NCBI GenBank assembly: GCA_030613765.1
Contig: JAUWLI010000088.1
Location: 1 to 9,816, forward strand
Direction of reading: 5' to 3'
Length of the DNA stretch: 9,816 bases
Origin: Phycisphaerae bacterium
GTDB lineage: Bacteria > Planctomycetota > Phycisphaerae > Sedimentisphaerales > SG8-4
A program made the position numbers and the translations under genes. The notes beneath the pieces were generated by a model, which saw only the letters and a list, made by a program, of their open reading frames with translations, was not told the DNA's origin and did no database searches. Below, piece by piece: positions 1 through 7,737 of this stretch; position 1 is the stretch's first letter; every line of letters begins with the position of its first letter.

Positions 1-1002
1 GTCTTCTTCATCGGGCTTGGTGTCAAGCACGGGCCAATCACTAAATATCGGCGCCAAGGTATCTATTTCATTCAATCGCTCGACAACCTCGAAGCCATAG
101 AATACGGCATGAGGATGATTAACACACGAAAGCTTTTAGGGCAATCTCTGCTTCTAAGCATTACAGAAGCGGATAAGCCTCGCGAAAGTATCGAGCAGTT
201 CTTTGGGATTAAGGTTCGGGTTGTGCCCTTTTCTCGCTACGCAGAGCTGTTCCACAAAATCAAGATCAACGATGAAGCTCAGAATCTGATTAAGAGAATC
301 ACTGGCAAAGCCACTGAGATACGAGGTGTCAATCGGGAAAGTATGGAAAATGCCGTGCGAGTTCATCTTGCGCTGAAGGAATTGTTGCGCAGCGAGAATG
401 CAGATGGTCTTACGATGAATTGCCTGCGCCGGGGAATGCTCAAACCGTGTGTGAGCTTCTCCCTCCTGAACGGCAATCTTACTCCGGCCGCCTGTGAAAA
501 TGATTTGCCGGCGGCTTATACTCAACTGCTCGGACAATTGCTCATCAAGCGGCCGGGTTTTCAACATAATCCATGCTACGAAACTGAGAAGAACCACTAC
601 TATGCATCACACTGCACATGTCCGACGAAGGTATATGGTCCGGAAGGATCCGAACTGCCTTATCTCTTGCGCCGTTTTGCCCATACCAACGAGGGCAGTT
701 GTGCAATCCAGGTCTTTTGGAAATCGAGAGACCCGGTAACGATGGTTAGATATTATCCCGGCCAAAATCCTAAATTGGACGTTTATGCGGGTCGAGTAGT
801 CAAGTCACATCCGATGCCTCCCGCTGCCGGATGCGCAACGAACGTAGAAGTTGAAATTACCGATCGCCCTGATGCGTGTATGGTCAAGGGGCACCATAAT
901 CTGTTGTTTTGTGGTGATTTTTCCCGGCATTTCAGATTATTCGCTCAACTGCACAAAATTGAATTGGCAGACACCGGATATGAAAGCCGTCTACCAATTT
1001 GA
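1..1002 (+). CDS. L-fucose/L-arabinose isomerase-like protein, 5' end outside window
   Basis: The frame is open from base 1 without a stop, so the gene begins upstream and 333 residues of its C-terminal part are visible. The fragment resembles the C-terminal two thirds of the fucose isomerase-like fold: a segment with ADGLTMNC, then a conserved-looking SLLNGNLTPAACENDLPAA block, an ASHCTCPT block, a GRVV..PPAAGCATNVEVEI strand region and a closing GHHNLLFCGDFSRH motif. In fucose isomerases a Glu, an Asp and a late His bind the catalytic metal. Here the Glu and Asp of ACEND and a His of GHHN are the likely counterparts, by inference. The family interconverts aldoses and ketoses, but the actual sugar cannot be read from the sequence. 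Cysteines are frequent. An internal ATG at 109 could be mistaken for the start, but sequence upstream of it is in frame and protein-like. It converges with the oxidoreductase gene downstream. Confidence 0.78.
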   Translation, partial: VFFIGLGVKHGPITKYRRQGIYFIQSLDNLEAIEYGMRMINTRKLLGQSLLLSITEADKPRESIEQFFGIKVRVVPFSRYAELFHKIKINDEAQNLIKRITGKATEIRGVNRESMENAVRVHLALKELLRSENADGLTMNCLRRGMLKPCVSFSLLNGNLTPAACENDLPAAYTQLLGQLLIKRPGFQHNPCYETEKNHYYASHCTCPTKVYGPEGSELPYLLRRFAHTNEGSCAIQVFWKSRDPVTMVRYYPGQNPKLDVYAGRVVKSHPMPPAAGCATNVEVEITDRPDACMVKGHHNLLFCGDFSRHFRLFAQLHKIELADTGYESRLPI

Positions 1003-1192
1003 GTCAATATACAAAAGGGCTAACCCAATATATGGAAATGGAAACAGGGATGGTTACAAAGAGGCCGACACAATGCTGCGTGAAGGAGGGATCGACCGAG
1101 CCATGTGCGCATTTGAGAAGCTGAAAGTTAATTATCCCCCTACGTAGTTCGACTATGTCGCGCGCAAGCGGCTTCGCACGATCAAGCGCTAA
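980..1192 (+). pseudogene. TPR-like gene remnant interrupted by an in-frame TAG
   Basis: After the isomerase stop, one frame reads as a TPR-like helix pair: EADTMLREGGIDRAMCAFEK, then LKVNYPPT, a TAG at 1145-1147, and in the same frame FDYVARKRLRTIKR before TAA at 1190. The pattern (A..L..G..D.A..AFEKL...YP.T, then .VA..RL) is typical of the last repeat of tetratricopeptide proteins, and it continues sensibly across the stop. The TAG sits where a TGG Trp codon would fit, so a single nonsense change is a simple explanation. The first ATG in this frame (980) overlaps the isomerase by 23 bases, and the part before about 1050 is not recognisable. It may be a leftover C-terminus after a deletion, or a short functional peptide of 55 residues. 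The remaining bases 1193-1220 hold nothing I recognise, and there is no clear terminator between the convergent genes. Confidence 0.4.
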
Positions 1193-1220
1193 TCGTCAAT
1201 ACTGGTGCTTGCCCTGTCTT

Positions 1221-2408
1221 CTAACCTCTGGCCGGAGCGTACTGCGGAACCTTGATCGTCTCTCCGTCCTTGAGCGCCGACTGATGAGCGATAATACCCG
1301 GCACAGTCATCGCGAGTGCCTCATAGATGTTCACCATCGGCTCGCGATCTTCAATGATCGATGTGATAAATTCGTTGGACAAAGGTCCGTGAGAGCCGCC
1401 GTGTCCTCCGGCGGGCACACCGGGTGGCAGCGGTGGGCGGCTCGTATCAGGAAAGTCTTTCGCTGCTCCGCGATATTCCGTACCTTCCATCCACCCTCGC
1501 TCGCCAAACACACGGCCTCTTTCAATAACGAGTCCATGGATACCCTTACACATCAGCATTCGTGACGAGCCGCCCTCGCTGGTCTGGAACAGCGCGACCT
1601 CGTCGGTGAACGGATTGTCGTACTTATTGGCCCCGCTCCTGTAGGTCGGGAATCCCGCGTTGAAGCCGACGCAGGATACCGAGGTGAATCGCTTGCCGGT
1701 CACGCCAACGTAATACGCCGTGGAGTGTGTGGGATACCACAGAGGAGGCAAGCCGATGCGCCACCCCTTGAATGATCCAATCGGCTTCGAGTGGTAGTGA
1801 AAGTACTCTCCCTCCGAGTAGACAAGCCGACCGAATCCTCCGGCCTGGTAGATCTGCCGCATTGCATAGCAGTCGTCCCGAAAGCTGCTCGTCTCGGCCA
1901 TCATATACTTCAAGCCGGTCTTCTGAACCGTCTCCAGGAGTTGTTCAGCCTGCTCGATCGATCCGAACACTGCCGGCACGGCAGTCATCACATGTTTATC
2001 GTGCTTGAGTACCTCCATACAATGTCGCGCATGGCTCGGTGCGTCTGTCGCAACGAACACCGCCTCGATTTTGGTGTCCTTGACCAACATCTCCAACGAC
2101 TCGTATGAATTACCACACCGGCAGGCCTTCATAAGGCCTTGGCGCCGCTCGGGAATCAGATCGCTGACCGCAACGACTTCGACATTCGGGTGATCCTGGA
2201 AGCCAAAGGCTGCCCCAAAGCGGCATACACCATAGCCCACGATCCCGACGCGAACCTTTCGTTTGGAGACAGGCTTCCACGTCTTCGGCGCCTGCTTCTT
2301 TTGAGCACCCACTGCCTGCGCGGAGAGACCGTTAGCTACAAATCCCCCCAGTGATATCGTCCCCAGCTTCTGTAGAAAATCGCGCCGATAGATAAGATTG
2401 TCTGACAT
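1221..2408 (-). CDS. Tat-exported Gfo/Idh/MocA family oxidoreductase
   Basis: This is a 395-residue protein. Start ATG at 2408 is chosen because AAGGAGGT lies 6 bases upstream; the open frame extends to 2480 but has no such site there. The N-terminus carries a twin-arginine signal (YRRDFLQKLG, residues 7-16, then a hydrophobic stretch to about 36), so it is probably exported. A Rossmann NAD(P)-binding domain follows (VGIVGYGVCRFG about 54-65, acidic strand end VVAVSDL about 78-84, ATDAPSH 120-126). The C-terminal substrate domain contains PTHSTAYYVGVTGKR (226-240) and ends with GGHGGSH (334-340) and a typical last helix region. Members oxidise or reduce sugars and sugar derivatives, usually keeping tightly bound NAD(P). 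The family's usual EKP motif with its active-site lysine is replaced by AVP (143-145), so catalysis may differ. The substrate is unknown. It is transcribed alone. Confidence 0.88.
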   Translation of the reverse strand: MSDNLIYRRDFLQKLGTISLGGFVANGLSAQAVGAQKKQAPKTWKPVSKRKVRVGIVGYGVCRFGAAFGFQDHPNVEVVAVSDLIPERRQGLMKACRCGNSYESLEMLVKDTKIEAVFVATDAPSHARHCMEVLKHDKHVMTAVPAVFGSIEQAEQLLETVQKTGLKYMMAETSSFRDDCYAMRQIYQAGGFGRLVYSEGEYFHYHSKPIGSFKGWRIGLPPLWYPTHSTAYYVGVTGKRFTSVSCVGFNAGFPTYRSGANKYDNPFTDEVALFQTSEGGSSRMLMCKGIHGLVIERGRVFGERGWMEGTEYRGAAKDFPDTSRPPLPPGVPAGGHGGSHGPLSNEFITSIIEDREPMVNIYEALAMTVPGIIAHQSALKDGETIKVPQYAPARG

Positions 2409-2486
2409 AGAATGACCTCCTTCATTTTCACCGACATCTTTAGACGACTCCGGCATCCCATACACAGCCTGTCGTTTCACCTGGCT

Positions 2487-2515
2487 ATTCTACCGGGATA
2501 GATGCCTTGCGCCAA
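2487..2515 (-). promoter_or_regulatory. Predicted sigma-70-type promoter for the Gfo/Idh/MocA gene
   Basis: Read leftward, a -35 box TTGGCG (2510-2515), a 17-base spacer and a -10 box TAGAAT (2487-2492) fit the vegetative consensus at 4 and 5 of 6 positions. Transcription would begin near 2480, giving a leader of about 70 bases before the ATG at 2408. This is pattern matching by eye and no start site is known. Confidence 0.4.
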
Positions 2516-2778
2516 TACTGTAGCAGCTAATCTATCCTTAAATCTGACAATTCCTATACTGCATATGCAACGCCGGCAAATGGACAGGCCTTCGAGGAGC
2601 AGTGGAAACTCTCTGGTTTTCCCACTCCCTGTTCGGCTGGCTATAGGTGTCTTTTTTGAGTTATTTATCAATATTATTAACAATCTCAGCCCACAACCAC
2701 ACAACAACCTTAGAGACCGTTATCTGCCAATCTTGAAATAATGTTGATTTTATAAGTGCTTTTTATCAGTGGCTTCTG
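2516..2778. other. Intergenic stretch without a recognised gene
   Basis: The gap between the ligase-like gene and the oxidoreductase shows no convincing coding region. Short open frames exist on both strands, but they lack a ribosome binding site and recognisable motifs. Visible structure is limited to an imperfect hairpin (AGTGGAAA at 2601-2608 against TTTCCCACT at 2618-2626, one bulged base) with no following T run, a 10-base palindrome TGCATATGCA (2560-2569), and an AT-rich part from about 2650 to 2780. Composition changes here from the GC-richer left part to the AT-richer right part. Confidence 0.5.
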
Positions 2779-2819
2779 AAAAATATAACAATCGGTCAAT
2801 ATTTTAAATGACCGGTTGT
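2779..2819 (-). terminator. Hairpin terminator at the end of the proS-glycan operon
   Basis: On the minus strand an 11-base-pair stem (arms 2809-2819 and 2788-2798, one G-T wobble) encloses a 10-base AT loop (2799-2808). A T-rich tail TATATTTTTC follows at 2787-2778. This is a standard intrinsic terminator layout. The TAA stop codon of the ligase-like gene (2804-2806) lies inside the loop, so the last codons form one arm of the stem. Confidence 0.7.
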
Positions 2820-5071
2820 CGGGATAAAGAGTCTATCTTCTGTTTTGCTTTCTTGTATTTTTCTTCACCGAGCCGACTGACCATTTCCCACCCAGGGTCC
2901 GGGTACATCTGGCGAAACTGTCGGCGATACTCTTCTTCAATCATGACTGTTTTTTTGTAATGCCCGACCGCCACAGCCGCCTTGCCCAACTTCTCAGCGA
3001 TTTCACCTAATTTAAATTGCAACCGCCCACTGCCCGGATAACGGTTTGCCGCCTCAAGGCCCCAGTTATAAGCTTGTTGAGTGTCACCAAGAAGATTATA
3101 AACAGTACTGAGTTTCTCATAATTCTTGAAATCCGCCTTGTTGCGCTCAATCGCGGCATGAAAACACTCTGCTGCCTTTTCGAGTGGTTGTTTTTTCCTT
3201 GTCTCGTTATACTCCTGCAAATAGAGTCTGCCGTTCATATTCGGCGCTGACGGATCCAGGGGATCATCCTTGGCAGCTTGATCTAAATATTCGTGCGTGT
3301 ACCCGATACCTTGCATCGCCAGTTTAATATTCTCACTGGCTCTGGCCACAGGAACAAAAGCGTAATTAAAATACGCCCAAATTAAAACCAGCCCCCCTGC
3401 CGCAACCAGCACTTTTGTAAAAAGCACCGGTTCATGAACAAACTGGGCCTCAGTTTTTTGGTGCGAACCCAATGCAATCAGGCAGGCCATTATCGCCCAA
3501 AAAGTGGTAAAGACACCCGGCTCAAAAATCGCAAAGTCTATCAGATTATGAATCAGCAATCCTATACAGGCACAAAACAAGCCCGCAGCGGCAATATTCG
3601 TATAGTCAGTCTTGTTTGATATCAGAATTCCGGTCAAAAGCAAAAAACCAACAATAAAAACAATCACCGGAAACACATACAGCACAATTATCGCAGCGTA
3701 CCTCTCTTCGAGCGAACTAACAGGTGGAATCGGGGAAAGAATCGGCCTGATGAGCAGCAGAGCAGCAGATATAACAATTACGAAAGGTATGGCCGCTTTT
3801 GTAAAAGCCGGCTCATGCTGATTAGCTTTTGGTGAAAGTAAAACAGACTCACGAGACACTGCCCGCCATAACGGCAGCGAAACAACGGCTAAAAATCCTA
3901 TAAGTCCGAGTGGGCCATATTGAGTCAGTATACTTAGAATAAAATTGTGTGGGTCCACAACAGTTTCCAGTGCTGAAGCGGCTTTGTAGTGTGGATAGAA
4001 GCTGCCGAAGTTGCCGCCCCCGACACCTGTTACTGGATAGTCAGCACACATCTTTACCGCACCGCCCCAGTATTGCCATCTGACCATCATGGAATTACCA
4101 CCCGGGAGCCTGCCGCGAGTAATTCCATACTGAACAATCACGCAGCCGATAATGAAAAAGAACAATAAGCAACCAATGAATATGACTTTCTTATGCTTTT
4201 TTATCCAATTTCCAAACAAAAGATATGCAATAAACATTACTGTCGCTGCCAGCGATGCCATAATTGCGCCCCTGCTGCGTGTAATAGCAAAGCCGAAAAT
4301 AACGACCGCAACTGCAATACCACAGCTAACAAACCTGAGAGGCCCGTGAACACCATATTTGCGATTCTTTAATTTGTCGACAAATAAACCGATAGCCGCA
4401 AAAGACGCCAACAACGCAAATGAACCAGCCGAATTACTGGTCGTGAAAAAGCCGCGGACTCCTTTTGTATAAAGCCTATGCTCAAAAATAAACTGCGCAA
4501 ATGAGCCGGGCTGAATGCCGAGCGGCTCAAGTAAGGCCTCCCGTTTTTGTTCATAATGCTCAATCGTCATTTGGTTACTCACGAAAAATTGCTCGGCACA
4601 CTGATAAGCCGAGACCACACCTAAAGCAGCAATGACAACCAGCAGCAGTTTTACTTTTGCCTGCGAATCCAATATCTGAACGAGCAAAACGGCCATGAGG
4701 ATAGGGGCCAGCAGTGTTACATAGTTAGTGATTGCGGCCCGTTTATTCGCGGCCGAAAAGACGCCAATAATGGCAGCCGCACTGAAAATAAACAAACCGA
4801 TTTCTATGCCGGTCATACGATACGAAAATCTCTTACTAAAAAAACCCGATATAAACCATACGACAAAAGAAATTATCAATACAGTCGATATCAATAAGCT
4901 GTAAACAGTGTCATTTAGATTGTCTGGCAGGTTTACCGATTGAGAACCCGGGCTTTCGGTAAACATTGTTCGAAGTGCAATTACACAGAGGCAGAGGGCA
5001 AGCAGAACGTATTCTAAAACCACTTGTCCATTGCTTTTGGATAAGCTGCAACTAATTGCTGCTTTTGTCAT
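2804..5071 (-). CDS. O-antigen ligase / Wzy-like membrane protein with C-terminal TPR domain
   Basis: This is a 755-residue protein taken from ATG 5071. A TTG at 5089 would add six residues; neither site has a clear Shine-Dalgarno sequence. It overlaps the 3' end of the transferase gene by 20 bases, which suggests translational coupling. About fourteen hydrophobic segments run from residue 20 to 572. The O-antigen-ligase core is visible in TRSRGAIMAS (264-273), the loop YWGGAVKMCADYPVTGVGGG (334-353) and VVDPHNFILSILTQYGPLGL (371-390), with the D-P-H-N motif in a predicted external loop. From about 585 to 715 there are TPR-like helices (EKAAECFHAAIERN, LSTVYNLLGDTQQAYNWGLEA, LGEIAEKLGKAAVAVGHYKK), and a charged tail follows. 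Family members use lipid-carrier-linked glycans as donors, either polymerising them or attaching them to lipid A or protein. Which one applies here cannot be decided. Context supports a surface glycan role. Confidence 0.82.
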   Translation of the reverse strand: MTKAAISCSLSKSNGQVVLEYVLLALCLCVIALRTMFTESPGSQSVNLPDNLNDTVYSLLISTVLIISFVVWFISGFFSKRFSYRMTGIEIGLFIFSAAAIIGVFSAANKRAAITNYVTLLAPILMAVLLVQILDSQAKVKLLLVVIAALGVVSAYQCAEQFFVSNQMTIEHYEQKREALLEPLGIQPGSFAQFIFEHRLYTKGVRGFFTTSNSAGSFALLASFAAIGLFVDKLKNRKYGVHGPLRFVSCGIAVAVVIFGFAITRSRGAIMASLAATVMFIAYLLFGNWIKKHKKVIFIGCLLFFFIIGCVIVQYGITRGRLPGGNSMMVRWQYWGGAVKMCADYPVTGVGGGNFGSFYPHYKAASALETVVDPHNFILSILTQYGPLGLIGFLAVVSLPLWRAVSRESVLLSPKANQHEPAFTKAAIPFVIVISAALLLIRPILSPIPPVSSLEERYAAIIVLYVFPVIVFIVGFLLLTGILISNKTDYTNIAAAGLFCACIGLLIHNLIDFAIFEPGVFTTFWAIMACLIALGSHQKTEAQFVHEPVLFTKVLVAAGGLVLIWAYFNYAFVPVARASENIKLAMQGIGYTHEYLDQAAKDDPLDPSAPNMNGRLYLQEYNETRKKQPLEKAAECFHAAIERNKADFKNYEKLSTVYNLLGDTQQAYNWGLEAANRYPGSGRLQFKLGEIAEKLGKAAVAVGHYKKTVMIEEEYRRQFRQMYPDPGWEMVSRLGEEKYKKAKQKIDSLSRQPVI

Positions 5072-6146
5072 TTTGGGCGGTATTTTCAAAGATAGCGATA
5101 ATGGCCAATATCATGAACGTTTGAGTAAAAATCAGGATCGCGCCTATCTTATTAACCTGATAAAGAAAAGCTGCACCAAGACCGGTACAGAGCGTAGCAA
5201 GGTATAACGTCAGGACTGTTTGGGTATCGGTCAATCCGTGCCTTTTTAATCGATGGGAAAAATGCTGTGTGTCGCCGACAAACGGGCTTTTACCCTGGCT
5301 TACGCGCAGCAGTGTCACGCTGATAAAATCATAGAGCGGAACCGCCATAACAACCAGCGGCATAAATACTGCATACCATCGGCCGCTTTCTGCTTCGTGA
5401 TAATACGTAGTGCGAAGGGTCAGAATTGCAACGAAAAAGCCCACTACGAGCGAGCCGGCGTCGCCCATAAAGATTTTCGCCGGTGGGAAATTGAATACCA
5501 GAAATCCCAGCAAAGTCCCTATGAAAACAATCGCCAGACCGCCCACGAAAACCTGCCCGCTCATCGCAGCGGCGGTGAACAATATGCTGCCTGCTATGAC
5601 CGCAATACCGGCGGCAAGGCCATCCATATTGTCGAGAAAGTTAAACGCATTAATAATCAGAACTATCCATAAGGCTGAAAGCACAGAGGTAATTAGCGGA
5701 TTTTTTATAAAAAGCTCGACGCGAACATCCGCCAGGAAAGCAACCATTATTGCAACTGCGAACTGAACGGCAAGTTTGAAAAAAGGCCCAAGACCTTTTT
5801 TGTCGTCCCAAAGGCCGAGTGCTAACAAAGCCATAGCACATAATAATATAACGAAGAGCTGATTTACTTTGGCTAAAAAGTCAGACGGGTCAATATTTCT
5901 TGATTGGGCAAGCGAAGCTATTTGTCCGGGAAAAAATTTTATTGCCGCTGTAGCGGCGACGATAAAAACCATCAGTGTAATAAAAATCGCGATGCCGCCG
6001 CCGAGCGGTACGGCCTTTTTAGCGAACCTGTCCTTGACCGGATGCGAGATAAAGCCGGCTCGTTGAGCGAAGAATTTTACAAAGCCGGTCAAAACAAACG
6101 ACAAAAAAACAGAACCGGCTAATAAAATTACGGATATTATAGGCAA
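5052..6146 (-). CDS. WecA/MraY-type polyprenyl-phosphate sugar-1-phosphate transferase
   Basis: This membrane enzyme of glycosyltransferase family 4 transfers a sugar-1-phosphate (GlcNAc in WecA/TagO) from UDP-sugar to undecaprenyl phosphate, the first lipid-linked step of surface glycan synthesis. Motifs are complete: an Asp pair in GLWDDKKG (114-115), NAFNFLDNMDGLAAG (166-180) with N169, D172 and D175, FMGDAGS (226-232), and the cytoplasmic DTQHFSHRLKRHGL (292-305) with the HxxHR pattern. About ten hydrophobic segments span the protein. The first helix starts directly after the chosen TTG at 6146. This start gives 364 residues and a 10-base overlap with the DUF4416 gene. A GTG at 6209 would add 21 residues that look unlike the family and would overlap the neighbour by 73 bases. 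The HxxHR loop and dispersed motifs favour WecA/TagO over peptidoglycan MraY, but substrate is inferred. Confidence 0.87.
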   Translation of the reverse strand: MPIISVILLAGSVFLSFVLTGFVKFFAQRAGFISHPVKDRFAKKAVPLGGGIAIFITLMVFIVAATAAIKFFPGQIASLAQSRNIDPSDFLAKVNQLFVILLCAMALLALGLWDDKKGLGPFFKLAVQFAVAIMVAFLADVRVELFIKNPLITSVLSALWIVLIINAFNFLDNMDGLAAGIAVIAGSILFTAAAMSGQVFVGGLAIVFIGTLLGFLVFNFPPAKIFMGDAGSLVVGFFVAILTLRTTYYHEAESGRWYAVFMPLVVMAVPLYDFISVTLLRVSQGKSPFVGDTQHFSHRLKRHGLTDTQTVLTLYLATLCTGLGAAFLYQVNKIGAILIFTQTFMILAIIAIFENTAQNDKSSN

Positions 6147-6685
6147 TGTCGCGATTTTAGCTGCTCCAGTAATCGGGCCCTGACTTTGAGGAAAAAATCG
6201 AAATAGCACTTTTGCCTGTAATCAGGATAAGTATGGTCCAACGGTCGCCATTGGCCCTTGTCAAAGACCAGTGTTACCTCGGCATACATTCTTTTACCGA
6301 TATATATACGATGCGAATAGTTTTTTGTTGTGGCCAGAATCAACTTTGAAGCTTCAATTATGCCGGGATCCAGATTTACCGGCCTGGGCAGAGGAAGCCC
6401 TAAAGTCCTTGCCATTTTTTGTTCGAGCTTGTTTGTAACATGTTTGATTTTTGCCAGTTTGCCGGGGTCTATCAGCTTTTCGATACTGACAAATTGTCTT
6501 AAAATATGTGGCCCGGTTTGGTCTTTGTAATAATCGGTTTTGTTGAACTGCCACACATCGCTTGTAAAATCAACGTTGCCGAGCTTGTCGGTTAATAGAT
6601 CGACAGCCTCGTGCAGACATTGACGGTCCGCAGCCAAAATACCAACTATCAACTTGACCGGCTTAGGTCCTTTTAGCTTCCACAT
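6137..6685 (-). CDS. DUF4416 family protein
   Basis: This is a 182-residue soluble protein whose pattern I recognise as DUF4416: KPVKLIVGIL near the start (8-17), a W.FN.T.YY segment (45-53), RPVNLDPGII (101-110), SKLILATTKNYSHRIYIGKR (113-132), YAEVTLVF (134-141) and HTYPDYRQ (151-158). The clustering of conserved charged and aromatic residues suggests an enzyme or nucleotide-binding protein, but its function is not known to me, and older 'GTP-binding' labels for such proteins are not supported by any P-loop here. ATG 6685 is chosen; an in-frame TTG lies at 6700 and neither has a strong ribosome binding site. It begins 69 bases after the isomerase stop and overlaps the transferase start, so it is probably co-transcribed. 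No signal peptide is seen. Confidence 0.75.
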   Translation of the reverse strand: MWKLKGPKPVKLIVGILAADRQCLHEAVDLLTDKLGNVDFTSDVWQFNKTDYYKDQTGPHILRQFVSIEKLIDPGKLAKIKHVTNKLEQKMARTLGLPLPRPVNLDPGIIEASKLILATTKNYSHRIYIGKRMYAEVTLVFDKGQWRPLDHTYPDYRQKCYFDFFLKVRARLLEQLKSRHCL

Positions 6686-6754
6686 TCCGTTGTTCTTCAA
6701 TTAAGTAATTCGTACTTGGCTATTTTATATCAGCAGGTCTCTCTTTGCACGATA

Positions 6755-7642
6755 TCACACGTCGCAAATCCGCACGGCATAAGCCAGTGACTCAATAGGA
6801 TCTCGTTTAGGAACAAACTCATGCGCCACATAGCCCTTGAATCCGGTATCGACAATAGCTCGCATAATCGCTGGATAATACAGCTCCTGCGTATCGTCGA
6901 TTTCGTTTCGGCCCGGATTGCCGCCGGTATGATAGTGGCCGATGTAGTCCTTGTTATCACGAATCGTGCGAATTATATCGCCTTCCATAATTTGAGCGTG
7001 GTAGATATCGTAAAGAATCTTCACACGCTCGGAGCCGACCTTCTTGCAGACTTCAACACCCCAGGCCGTCTTGTCGAACATGTAATCCTTATGATTGACC
7101 TTGCTGTTGAGATATTCTATGCAGATGGTGACCTTCTTTTTCTCTGCGTTTCCTGCAACCTGCTTGAGCGCGATGACGGAGTTTTCGATCCCCTCTTCGT
7201 CGGACATGCCTCGCCTGTTACCGGGGAAGGTAATCACATTTGGAAAACCGTATTCGGCAGCCGCGTCGATGGCGTCCCGGATTTTCGCGAGGCACTCCTT
7301 GTGATTTTCTTTCCTGTTTATCCCGTTGCCCAGGCCGTGTGTGCTAATCATCGAGCAGGCTAAGCCATGTTTTTTAATGGTTGGAAAGTCGCGCGGTCCA
7401 AGCAGGTCGATCGCCTTCATGCCCATTTTTTTGGATATCGCGCAAAGTTCATCAAACGAAAACTTGCTGTCGTAACACCATTTGCTGACCGACTGGTTGA
7501 TACGACCTTTCTTAACGAGTCGCTCCACTTTGCTCATATCGACTGCCCCGGCTGGACGTGCCAATGCTGCTGCGACCGTGCCCGCCGCCGCAAGGGATGT
7601 CTTGCCCAAAAAAGTCCGTCTTGATAGTCTCTTTTCTTTCAT
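6755..7642 (-). CDS. Tat-exported TIM-barrel sugar isomerase/epimerase (hydroxypyruvate isomerase-like)
   Basis: This is a 295-residue protein. Start ATG 7642 is supported by AGGAG at 7650-7654 with a 7-base gap; an upstream in-frame ATG (7711) has none. A twin-arginine signal SRRTFLG (7-13) and an Ala-rich hydrophobic stretch to about residue 34 predict export. The rest is an AP-endonuclease-2-type TIM barrel like hydroxypyruvate isomerase. Likely metal ligands are E176 (ICIEYLNS), D212 (LYDIYHAQ), H236 or H238 (GHYHTGGNPGRNE) and E275 (AHEFVP), so the site looks intact. The NPGRNEID run resembles the substrate-binding loop of hydroxypyruvate isomerases. The true substrate is unknown; exported homologues are common in planctomycetes and act in sugar breakdown. 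Its place between proS and glycan genes, 95 bases after proS, is unexpected. It may be co-transcribed with proS, and no convincing promoter is seen in the gap. Confidence 0.85.
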   Translation of the reverse strand: MKEKRLSRRTFLGKTSLAAAGTVAAALARPAGAVDMSKVERLVKKGRINQSVSKWCYDSKFSFDELCAISKKMGMKAIDLLGPRDFPTIKKHGLACSMISTHGLGNGINRKENHKECLAKIRDAIDAAAEYGFPNVITFPGNRRGMSDEEGIENSVIALKQVAGNAEKKKVTICIEYLNSKVNHKDYMFDKTAWGVEVCKKVGSERVKILYDIYHAQIMEGDIIRTIRDNKDYIGHYHTGGNPGRNEIDDTQELYYPAIMRAIVDTGFKGYVAHEFVPKRDPIESLAYAVRICDV

Positions 7643-7737
7643 CGATTCTCTCCTTTCGAATTTTGAGTCGGCTTTGTTGCCAATCCTCGTAATTAACTGC
7701 AATTTATCCAATTACAACTTATGGAGTAATTGTGTTT

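Noticed and set aside
154..597. 147-codon open frame on the minus strand
   Set aside because: It is antisense to the fucose isomerase-like gene, which shows family motifs in the plus frame.
2477..2707. 76-codon open frame on the minus strand with a TGSGKT-like run
   Set aside because: It resembles a P-loop only by chance: it has no hydrophobic strand before it, no ribosome binding site and no further motif, and it overlaps the predicted promoter of the oxidoreductase.
5253..5672. 139-codon open frame on the plus strand
   Set aside because: It is antisense to the transferase, over its conserved motifs. The residue content is low-hydrophobicity shadow sequence with no motif.
6821..7363. 180-codon open frame on the plus strand
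   Set aside because: It lies wholly antisense to the TIM-barrel isomerase, whose motifs and ribosome binding site are clear. No recognisable protein pattern is seen.
7709..7732. Perfect 7-base inverted repeat CAATTAC/GTAATTG between proS and the isomerase
   Set aside because: The stem is all weak AT-rich pairs, and a T run follows only on the plus strand where no gene ends, so a terminator call is not supported.
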